DNA of 5,241 nucleotides from NCBI GenBank assembly GCA_016550485.1, contig JABXGV010000186.1:1-5241 (forward strand), written 5' to 3'. The translations under genes were made by a program, and so were the position numbers. The DNA comes from an archaeon. GTDB taxonomy: Archaea; Asgardarchaeota; Hermodarchaeia; Hermodarchaeales; Hermodarchaeaceae. Below are positions 1-4,294 of this stretch, one piece after another; the first letter of the stretch is position 1, and each line of letters opens with the position of its first letter. The notes beneath the pieces are model-generated. The model saw only the letters and a list, made by a program, of their open reading frames with translations, was not told the DNA's origin and ran no database searches.

Positions 1-581
1 ACTTGGCTTTTGATATCGTCTCCTGCCATGGGGAGGCCTGCTTTCTGGTATTTTTGCTGCCAAGTAGCGTCGGAGACTATGAATTCTGGTATGCAGTTGA
101 TGAAGGCGCACCCTGCATCCAATGCAGCTTGAGCGTAATAGCGGGAGCCCTCCGCGCTCCCAACTGGTAGGAAGTTGATGAGCATCTCTGCGCCGCTACG
201 CCGCAATTCTTCAGCAACATCAACGGGCTGCAATTCTTTGGGATCGTAACAAATGAAGGGACGTTGCATATGCTCTGCTACCCCGTCTTTTATCGGCGCT
301 GGTTGAACCTTAACGCCAAGTTTCGGAACTTTGGCGAATTCAGCGACACAATTGGGTTTTACGAAAATGGCGTCCGCGATGTCTTTACCAATTTTTTCCT
401 TGTTGATTTCAAATGCGGCGACGAATGTGATGTCGCGGGGTAGATAGCCCCCGAAGTTGGGGTGCATTAGTCCTGTAACGCGTTTTTCTTTTCCAGTAAT
501 GTCTTTGTAGTAATAGGCGCCTTGGACAAGACTAGAAGCGCAGTTACCCAATCCAGCAATCGCAATTTTAATTGGTCCCAT
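1..581 (-). CDS. ino1: Inositol-1-phosphate synthase, archaeal type (3' end outside window)
   Basis: This enzyme converts glucose 6-phosphate to myo-inositol phosphate using tightly bound NAD as an internal oxidant-reductant; it acts in the cytoplasm and feeds inositol phospholipids and, in some archaea, inositol solutes. I see the first 193 codons. The N-terminal Rossmann motif GLGNCASSL lies at residues 10-18, followed by the family's long insertion starting with GAYYY. FLPVGS (137-142), NCIPEF (162-167) and GDDIKSQ (187-193) match the conserved core of archaeal and actinobacterial Ino1. The full protein is usually about 360 residues, so roughly the C-terminal half is missing only because the window ends. 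The ATG at 579-581 is supported by an upstream AGTGGTG ribosome site and a TATA-like box. The coding sequence appears somewhat richer in G+C than its neighbours. It is divergent from the membrane-protein gene and probably transcribed alone. Function is confident from family motifs; the physiological product is inferred. Confidence 0.94.
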   Translation of the reverse strand, partial: MGPIKIAIAGLGNCASSLVQGAYYYKDITGKEKRVTGLMHPNFGGYLPRDITFVAAFEINKEKIGKDIADAIFVKPNCVAEFAKVPKLGVKVQPAPIKDGVAEHMQRPFICYDPKELQPVDVAEELRRSGAEMLINFLPVGSAEGSRYYAQAALDAGCAFINCIPEFIVSDATWQQKYQKAGLPMAGDDIKSQ

Positions 582-588
582 GATGAAA

Positions 589-595
589 CACCACT
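589..595 (-). promoter_or_regulatory. Ribosome binding site of ino1
   Basis: Read on the minus strand this is AGTGGTG, seven bases before the ATG at 579-581. It resembles the GGTG core of the archaeal Shine-Dalgarno sequence and supports the chosen start. Confidence 0.5.
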
Positions 596-611
596 AGTGA
601 TTAATTTATGG

Positions 612-620
612 CTATAAAGT
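612..620 (-). promoter_or_regulatory. Candidate TATA box for ino1
   Basis: The minus-strand sequence is ACTTTATAG, centred about 35 bases upstream of the ino1 ATG. With the usual archaeal distance of about 25 bases from TATA box to transcription start, the transcript would begin near 591, giving a leader of roughly ten bases. That would start inside or just beside the ribosome site, so the exact start point is uncertain. The assignment rests on pattern and spacing only. Confidence 0.45.
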
Positions 621-653
621 ATATTCAGGGTCTTACTTGGATGGCTAATTTAA

Positions 654-671
654 GCGTTTCTAGTAAAACGC
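654..671. repeat. Short inverted repeat (GCGTTT-6-AAACGC)
   Basis: GCGTTT at 654-659 is the exact reverse complement of AAACGC at 666-671, with a six-base spacer. It lies midway between the divergent ino1 and membrane-protein genes, upstream of both likely promoters. It could be a binding site for a dimeric regulator. A six-base arm can also arise by chance in a region of this size. Confidence 0.35.
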
Positions 672-695
672 AACTACATTCCACATCTGCCAGCA

Positions 696-706
696 AGTTA
701 AAATCC
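696..706 (+). promoter_or_regulatory. Weak candidate TATA box for the membrane-protein gene
   Basis: AAGTTAAAATC lies about 28 bases upstream of the ATG at 729, a distance that would suit a leaderless or nearly leaderless transcript. No ribosome binding site is visible before either possible start, which agrees with leaderless initiation. The match to a TATA box is poor. Confidence 0.25.
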
Positions 707-719
707 CTGTTCTTATCTA

Positions 720-1802
720 GTGTGGAATATGTCAGCTGAGGCGCGCTTCAAAATATCTCGGTTTCTGATACCAATAATTGCGGCCGTGGGGTTGATAATC
801 TACTTCGCAGTGCTCTTTCACTTCACCCTACTACCTGATGTGGTCCCTAGTGCCATTCGCTACCTAATAATGCCTGTAGTATTCGCCTTTCCTTGGGTGT
901 TATTTATTATCATTTTCCAAGAGAGGACAACCACCGCATTTTCCACTTTATCTGAGAAAACAACCATTATCCCATTTCGCTGGCGGCTCTTCTATGGATT
1001 TAACACCCTCATCATCATATCCTTCTTCATATTCCCTTTCGTATCACCACCACTTGCAGTCTTCGCTGCTCTTGTCCTTGCGTGGCGTATAGTCTTTCAC
1101 TCTGAATATATCTGGAATAAGGGGCCCAGCGCCCGCCTCCTCTACTGTGCTCTTATTTTCTGTGTGTTAGCGGTGCTCCCTGTCTATCTCCTTATATTCT
1201 GGTTCATACATTTCCTAAGTTACATAGCGCCACTAATTTTTACTACATGGTTTGTTCTTGTTGAGCCAATCTACTTTGTTTCCTGCTGCCTAGTCGATGC
1301 CTTAGCGATAGGGTCTCTCTTACACCTTTCTTATGGAACGCTAGATGCAAGCGGGAAAGTACGTAAAGATAAGGGCACTATAATCTGGGTAATCTGGGTT
1401 GTAGAAGCCGTCATTGCTGCAGCACTGTTTATCCTCGTTAATCCATGGTTTGACCCGCTTGGGTTTGGATTGTCAACTGATCCTTTCGGATTCGGAGGAA
1501 CACTAGGTTTCCTCTTCTATATCAACATCGCATGCTTAGCTATCGTGGTAATCACCTATATCACAAAATTCTGTGCAGGAGTCCAAAGTGAAACCAAACT
1601 TTCCCTCCTAGGCATCTTGTTCCTATTTCCTTTCGTTCTCGTTGAACTCTTTCGTAATTTCGACATCTTCTTACTAAAGGAAATACTGATTGTCGGTTCA
1701 AGCCTCATCTTCGTCATCGCCTACGTTATCAGCTTCTTCGCGGTCTCCGTTGAACCTTCAGCCCTCCCCTCCTCTGAAGAAACAGGTATAGAAGAGCAAT
1801 AA
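720..1802 (+). CDS. Polytopic membrane protein of unknown function
   Basis: I do not recognise the family. The product is very hydrophobic, with about ten likely membrane helices. Counting from the GTG at 720, they lie near residues 14-37, 46-66, 91-106, 107-127, 138-164, 167-188, 189-203, 220-241, 261-282, 294-311 and 318-343; some of these may pair or merge. Polar loops rich in charge occur near 67-90 (QERT, SEK), 128-138 and 205-220 (SGKVRKDKG). Between the helices ending near 241 and starting near 261 is a Gly/Phe-rich loop with two similar stretches, DPLGFG (245-250) and DPFGFG (254-259). The tail after 344 is acidic and Ser/Pro-rich, probably soluble. No transporter signature, nucleotide-binding motif or catalytic motif is evident. 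The reading frame opens at GTG 720, but ATG 729 (three codons later) is the more likely start because of the codon and the TATA spacing. It stands alone, divergent from ino1 and convergent with the next gene. That it is a real gene is likely; function is unknown. Confidence 0.78.
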   Translation: MWNMSAEARFKISRFLIPIIAAVGLIIYFAVLFHFTLLPDVVPSAIRYLIMPVVFAFPWVLFIIIFQERTTTAFSTLSEKTTIIPFRWRLFYGFNTLIIISFFIFPFVSPPLAVFAALVLAWRIVFHSEYIWNKGPSARLLYCALIFCVLAVLPVYLLIFWFIHFLSYIAPLIFTTWFVLVEPIYFVSCCLVDALAIGSLLHLSYGTLDASGKVRKDKGTIIWVIWVVEAVIAAALFILVNPWFDPLGFGLSTDPFGFGGTLGFLFYINIACLAIVVITYITKFCAGVQSETKLSLLGILFLFPFVLVELFRNFDIFLLKEILIVGSSLIFVIAYVISFFAVSVEPSALPSSEETGIEEQ

Positions 1803-1867
1803 CTACAGGAATATCAAGATTAAGCTTACTTAACAAGAGGACCAGCTTGCTCTTCAAATGTAGCTGA

Positions 1868-1879
1868 AAAGTTAACTTT
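1868..1879. repeat. Perfect 12-bp palindrome in convergent spacer
   Basis: AAAGTTAACTTT reads identically on both strands. It sits in the 88-base spacer between the membrane-protein gene and the convergent 119-residue gene, just beyond both stop codons. It has no loop, so it would be a poor RNA hairpin, and there is no long T-run beside it. A protein-binding site or chance are both possible. I see no clear terminator elsewhere in this spacer. Confidence 0.4.
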
Positions 1880-1890
1880 GAGTGCGGTCC

Positions 1891-2250
1891 CTAAACATTT
1901 GAAAGAAACACGGGTATTTTGTCTAGCGTAATCAACGGAATGTAGATTGGGTATTGTCTATCAAAGGTTCCTTCAGTGTAGCCCCACTCCTCCGCTGGAT
2001 CGGCTCGGTATTTAACGAAAGGCCCTTTGGGGCTTTCCTCTTGCTCAACATAAATGAAAAGGGGTAAACCTTCTAGATTATAATAACCTGGAAGAATCGT
2101 ATAGGTCCCCATAATATGCCGTTTGCCCTTCTGAAAATGAAGTATTGTTGCAGTTCGCTCCCGCATAGTCCAAAAACTAACTAATCTGATCAAGTTGGCA
2201 AAGTCTTTTATTTTCATAAGAACTGCAGGTTTAAGGTCAACTTCCGTCAT
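1891..2250 (-). CDS. Conserved-looking hypothetical protein, 119 residues
   Basis: I do not recognise this protein. It is soluble-looking: an N-terminal segment with alternating hydrophobic and basic residues (about 8-30, probably helical), then strand-like stretches around 33-40, 46-53, 64-70 and 76-82, an acidic DPAEEWGYTEG segment at 84-94, and a hydrophobic Pro/Ile-rich end (101-117). It has no signal peptide, no membrane helix, no cysteine pairs and no recognisable catalytic motif. Composition is balanced and protein-like, and the frame is free of the low-complexity bias typical of antisense shadows, which is why I call it a gene. The ATG at 2248-2250 follows an AAGGATGAT stretch (minus strand) that partly matches an archaeal ribosome site. 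It converges with the membrane-protein gene and diverges from the nitrilase-family gene. Function is unknown. Confidence 0.65.
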   Translation of the reverse strand: MTEVDLKPAVLMKIKDFANLIRLVSFWTMRERTATILHFQKGKRHIMGTYTILPGYYNLEGLPLFIYVEQEESPKGPFVKYRADPAEEWGYTEGTFDRQYPIYIPLITLDKIPVFLSNV

Positions 2251-2263
2251 AAATCATCCTTGT

Positions 2264-2276
2264 GTGCTAATTGCAC
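2264..2276. repeat. Small dyad upstream of the 119-residue gene
   Basis: GTGC and GCAC flank a five-base TAATT spacer, immediately upstream of the likely ribosome site of the minus-strand gene. It could be an operator in the 98-base divergent spacer, but four-base arms are weak evidence. No convincing TATA box could be placed for either gene of this divergent pair. Confidence 0.2.
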
Positions 2277-2348
2277 TTTAGACAAAAAGCTTTCTGAAGT
2301 TTAGAAGTAATCATTAGAGTTTTAGTGGAACACGTACATGTCTGACTT

Positions 2349-3137
2349 ATGCGATTATGTATTGTCTGTGCGCAAATGGATATTGTACTCGGGGATAAGG
2401 AGGCTAACCTGAAGTCAGTTATTCAAGTGATTCATGAGGCGAAGCGTCTTCAGGCTGACATATTAGTCTTACCTGAATTGTTTACGACAGGTTATTTCTT
2501 AGAAAAGGCGAGTGAGCTTGCTGAAAAACAAGATGGCTACTCCATTAATTTACTTCGGGATTTGGCTAGCCGGTTTCACATATTCCTTGTTGCTGGTAGC
2601 TTGCTAGAACGACGAGGAAAGCAAATTTACAATACTTGTAGATTAATAGGGAAAGATGGACGGATAGTCGGGAGCTATGATAAAATTCATCTTTTTCCTC
2701 CTTTTTCTGAAGATAAGTATCTGACTCCAGGAACTACATTACCTATCTTTAAGACCGATTTAGGGGTGCTTGGTGTAGCTATTTGTTTTGATATTCGTTT
2801 CCCAGAACTCACTCGGTCCCTTGTGCTTCGTGGTGCTCAAGTTATTTTTGTTCCCGCTGAGTTCCCAGCGGAACGGATTTCAATATGGGCGACACTTCTT
2901 CGTGCACGGGCTATCGAGAACCAGGTATTTGTAGTGGGGTGCAACCGCGTGGGGAGTGATGGCAATCATAGTTTTGGTGGGCGAAGTGCTATTATTGATC
3001 CGGAAGGGAAAGCACTAGCACAAGCTGGTGGTTCGCAACAGATAGTAAGCGCTGTGATAGACCTCGACCGAATCACGTATGTCCGAGAGCGATTACCAAC
3101 ATTAAAATTCCGGCGAGAAGCACTTTACCGAACTTGA
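2349..3137 (+). CDS. Carbon-nitrogen hydrolase, nitrilase superfamily (omega-amidase-like)
   Basis: The protein is a complete member of the nitrilase superfamily, cytoplasmic enzymes that hydrolyse amides or nitriles through a Glu-Lys-Cys triad. The triad is visible: Glu43 in LPELFTTGY, Lys112 in YDKIHLF and Cys146 in GVAICFDIRFPE. The additional conserved glutamate before the LTPG turn is probably Glu121. At 262 residues it has the usual single-domain length. The overall pattern (RARAIENQVF at 185-194, then GGRSAIIDPEG at 210-220 and a C-terminal LKFRREALY) resembles omega-amidase/Nit2 and YafV-type enzymes. These deaminate 2-oxoglutaramate or 2-oxosuccinamate, the by-products of glutamine and asparagine transamination. 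The class is certain; the substrate is inferred, and a formamidase-like or carbamoyl-amidase role is not excluded. The ATG at 2349 begins directly with the first beta strand. No ribosome site is visible, so translation may be leaderless. It is flanked by opposite-strand genes and is monocistronic. Confidence 0.93.
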   Translation: MRLCIVCAQMDIVLGDKEANLKSVIQVIHEAKRLQADILVLPELFTTGYFLEKASELAEKQDGYSINLLRDLASRFHIFLVAGSLLERRGKQIYNTCRLIGKDGRIVGSYDKIHLFPPFSEDKYLTPGTTLPIFKTDLGVLGVAICFDIRFPELTRSLVLRGAQVIFVPAEFPAERISIWATLLRARAIENQVFVVGCNRVGSDGNHSFGGRSAIIDPEGKALAQAGGSQQIVSAVIDLDRITYVRERLPTLKFRREALYRT

Positions 3138-3154
3138 TTTTCACGCCGATTTAT

Positions 3155-3170
3155 GGTGGGGCTACCCACC
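3155..3170. terminator. Possible shared hairpin between convergent genes
   Basis: GGTGGG (3155-3160) and CCCACC (3165-3170) form a perfect six-base-pair G/C-rich stem with a four-base loop. The loop contains the stop codon of the minus-strand gene, and the stem lies 18 bases after the stop of the nitrilase-family gene. It could help end transcription from both sides. There is no good T-run after it on either strand, so termination is only a suggestion. Confidence 0.35.
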
Positions 3171-4001
3171 GGAAATCTCTGCTTTCCGTTTCAAATATCT
3201 CGTTCGAAGTCGCTCATATGTAGTTTCAGAGATGCTTCCTGTTCTCCGCCTTTGTTCTAGCCGTGCTAGAAGCTCATCTAATGCTTTTATCTCGGATGAT
3301 TTTTCTTCGGGGGGTGAATCAAGAGAAGGAAAGAGTGATTCCATATCAGGAGTAGTTTCTGCCTGTTCTGTGTCAACAGCTTCAGTTGGGAGTGGTGAGG
3401 AGGGGAACTCTGTTCCTGGCTCTTCAACAGGTTCGGTGGGGCGTGGTGAGGAGGGGAACTCTGTTCCTGGCTCTCCCATTTCTTCCTCAAGTTTAGCCAT
3501 CTCCTGCTCGATCGCTGCTAGTTGCTGTTCAACATCAAGAGCAGGCTTCTCTGCAGTAACTTGGGGTGCTGGGCTTACTGGCTGGGATCTGGATCGTTCT
3601 CTAGTTGGCTGGGTTTGCGCTGGTCTAGGCTGAGCTGCTGGTCGTTCATCGCCTTCAATTACAATTGTTTCTAGCTTTCTTGCCCGTCTTCCATGGCGAA
3701 CTCTTGTTTGTGTACGTTGTTGAGGAACGGGTTGACCTGAAATAGAACGGATTCCACTAGTACGTCTTTCTGGTTCACGTACTCGAGGAGGTGGACTCGA
3801 TTCACCTGTTTCTCGTCTATCCAAAATCAGACTAACTATAAAAATCGGAAACAGAGGAATAATCAGAATATTCAAGAGTGAACTAAGACCGGGCATAAGC
3901 GAGTCTAAGAAACCTCCCCCTAGGAAGAAAACATCTGCTACTAGTGCTATCGAACATATCATGAATAGGCCTATTAGAATGGAACTCCGTCTGCTAGGCA
4001 T
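3162..4001 (-). CDS. Membrane-anchored protein with disordered linker and SHOCT-like C-terminal module
   Basis: This 279-residue protein has three parts. Two hydrophobic segments at about 8-28 and 41-60 form a membrane hairpin, placing both ends probably in the cytoplasm. Residues 61-235 are low complexity: first Arg/Pro/Gln-rich and strongly basic (65-145), then acidic, including a short helical heptad-like stretch around 155-176. The last part, about 237-276, is a charged helical segment, LARLEQRRRTGSISETTYERLR and onward. It fits the SHOCT pattern: a short helix, a G-x-I-(S/T)-x-x-x-(F/Y) turn and a second helix. SHOCT modules are common at the ends of membrane proteins in prokaryotes and are thought to mediate oligomerisation, without a settled function. 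The linker carries a 17-residue tandem duplication at residues 177-193 and 194-210. The ATG at 3999-4001 is supported by a GAGGT ribosome site and a good upstream promoter. It converges with the nitrilase-family gene. Function unknown; scaffold or membrane-tether roles are inference. Confidence 0.85.
   Translation of the reverse strand: MPSRRSSILIGLFMICSIALVADVFFLGGGFLDSLMPGLSSLLNILIIPLFPIFIVSLILDRRETGESSPPPRVREPERRTSGIRSISGQPVPQQRTQTRVRHGRRARKLETIVIEGDERPAAQPRPAQTQPTRERSRSQPVSPAPQVTAEKPALDVEQQLAAIEQEMAKLEEEMGEPGTEFPSSPRPTEPVEEPGTEFPSSPLPTEAVDTEQAETTPDMESLFPSLDSPPEEKSSEIKALDELLARLEQRRRTGSISETTYERLRTRYLKRKAEISGG
3373..3474 (-). repeat. Two tandem 51-bp coding repeats
   Basis: Units 3373-3423 and 3424-3474 are head-to-tail and agree at 47 of 51 bases by my count, including an unbroken identical block of 32 bases (3392-3423 and 3443-3474). 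On the coding (minus) strand each encodes a 17-residue unit beginning EPGTEFPSSP. The four differences give two synonymous and two amino-acid changes (Leu/Arg and Ala/Pro). The length is a multiple of three, so the frame is kept. This is a recent in-frame duplication in a disordered linker. Confidence 0.92.
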
Positions 4002-4010
4002 TATGTGTTA

Positions 4011-4015
4011 ACCTC
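4011..4015 (-). promoter_or_regulatory. Ribosome binding site of the SHOCT-like gene
   Basis: GAGGT on the minus strand, nine bases before the ATG at 3999-4001, is a good match to the archaeal Shine-Dalgarno core and fixes the start of this gene. Confidence 0.65.
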
Positions 4016-4028
4016 ATTTCACGGCTCC

Positions 4029-4047
4029 GGTAATTTTTAGGTAATTT
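4029..4047. repeat. Direct repeats GGTAATTT with 11-base period
   Basis: GGTAATTT occurs at 4029-4036 and again at 4040-4047, an offset of 11 bases, about one helical turn. The pair covers the stretch between the likely TATA box and transcription start of the minus-strand SHOCT-like gene, where a bound repressor would block initiation. The repeat is seen directly; the regulatory role is inference, and AT-rich promoter DNA produces such repeats easily. Confidence 0.35.
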
Positions 4048-4055
4048 ATTTCTCG
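4041..4055 (-). promoter_or_regulatory. BRE/TATA promoter of the SHOCT-like gene
   Basis: The minus-strand sequence CGAGAAATAAATTAC resembles an archaeal purine-rich BRE followed by an AT-rich TATA element. Transcription would start about 25 bases downstream, near 4021, leaving a leader of about 20 bases that contains the GAGGT ribosome site. The consistent spacing of promoter, ribosome site and ATG is the main support. A second AT-rich stretch, CATATAAGG on the minus strand near 4069-4077, is farther away and less likely. Confidence 0.6.
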
Positions 4056-4191
4056 ACATCTACTCAGCCTTATATGATACTACCTGCATGATTGCTGATA
4101 AACTTGCTGTGAAAACACTCTTTTTTTAATCTTGCATCTTCAATCAATACCAACGAGCTACAGTCATACTGAATAGTGTATTAGGCTAACC
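4056..4191. other. Central part of divergent intergenic region, no gene seen
   Basis: This AT-rich stretch lies between the promoters of the SHOCT-like and HypE-like genes. It contains a run of seven T at 4121-4127 preceded by a GTG-AAAA-CAC mini-dyad. In archaea a T-run can terminate transcription, but no plus-strand gene lies upstream of it within the spacer. I found no coding frame with plausible composition, no tRNA, and no clear C/D-box pair here. Confidence 0.4.
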
Positions 4192-4229
4192 TCTATAGAC
4201 TGATTCTTAAAAGGACATCGACTATAGTC
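4192..4229. repeat. Two palindromes sharing a CTATAG core
   Basis: TCTATAGA (4192-4199) and GACTATAGTC (4220-4229) are both perfect palindromes with the same CTATAG centre, 29 bases apart. They lie about 35-70 bases upstream of the TATA box of the HypE-like gene, where an activator could bind. Paired palindromes with one core suggest two sites for one dimeric protein. The sites are short, so chance cannot be ruled out. Confidence 0.35.
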
Positions 4230-4243
4230 TCTCCCCAGACAAA

Positions 4244-4257
4244 GGAATAAGAATTCC
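4244..4257. promoter_or_regulatory. Dyad GGAAT-4-ATTCC next to the TATA box
   Basis: GGAAT at 4244-4248 and ATTCC at 4253-4257 are reverse complements around a four-base spacer. The dyad ends five bases before the TATA box at 4262, overlapping the position expected for the BRE. A protein bound here would be placed to affect TFB recruitment. The dyad is visible; the function is inferred. Confidence 0.35.
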
Positions 4258-4261
4258 CTAG

Positions 4262-4270
4262 TATAAATTT
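4262..4270 (+). promoter_or_regulatory. TATA box of the HypE-like gene
   Basis: TATAAATTT is a near-ideal archaeal TATA element. Its centre is about 29-30 bases from the GTG at 4295, so the transcript should start around 4288-4292, leaving a leader of only a few bases or none. This argues for the GTG at 4295 over the in-frame GTG codons at 4283 and 4286, which would lie upstream of the transcript start. Confidence 0.6.
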
Positions 4271-4294
4271 CAACTATCTGAAGTGGTGGTTTCA

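Noticed and set aside
1835..1854. AAGAG/CTCTT hairpin downstream of the membrane-protein gene
   Set aside because: The stem is five pairs with a ten-base loop and no T-run, well within chance for a spacer of this length.
2338..2348. ATG at 2338 as an upstream start for the nitrilase-family gene
   Set aside because: It is 11 bases from the chosen start and therefore out of frame; the family's first strand begins right at the ATG at 2349.
3287..3490. Minus-strand open frame of 67 codons in another frame of the SHOCT-like gene
   Set aside because: It is an out-of-frame reading of the 51-bp repeat region; the His/Pro-rich repeats mirror the true gene and there is no independent start signal.
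3232..3633. Plus-strand open frame of 133 codons, Ser/Gly-rich
   Set aside because: It lies antisense to the SHOCT-like gene, has a low-complexity Ser-rich composition produced by the repeat and Pro/Glu-rich linker on the other strand, and has no domain or start signal.
4110..4127. Rho-independent-type terminator (GTG-AAAA-CAC followed by seven T)
   Set aside because: The stem has only three base pairs and no plus-strand gene ends nearby, so the T-run is noted only as part of the spacer.
4076..4130. Possible C/D-box small RNA in the divergent spacer (ATGATA and CTGA elements)
   Set aside because: The C-box-like sequence departs from RUGAUGA at two positions and no proper D/D' spacing or flanking terminal stem could be found.
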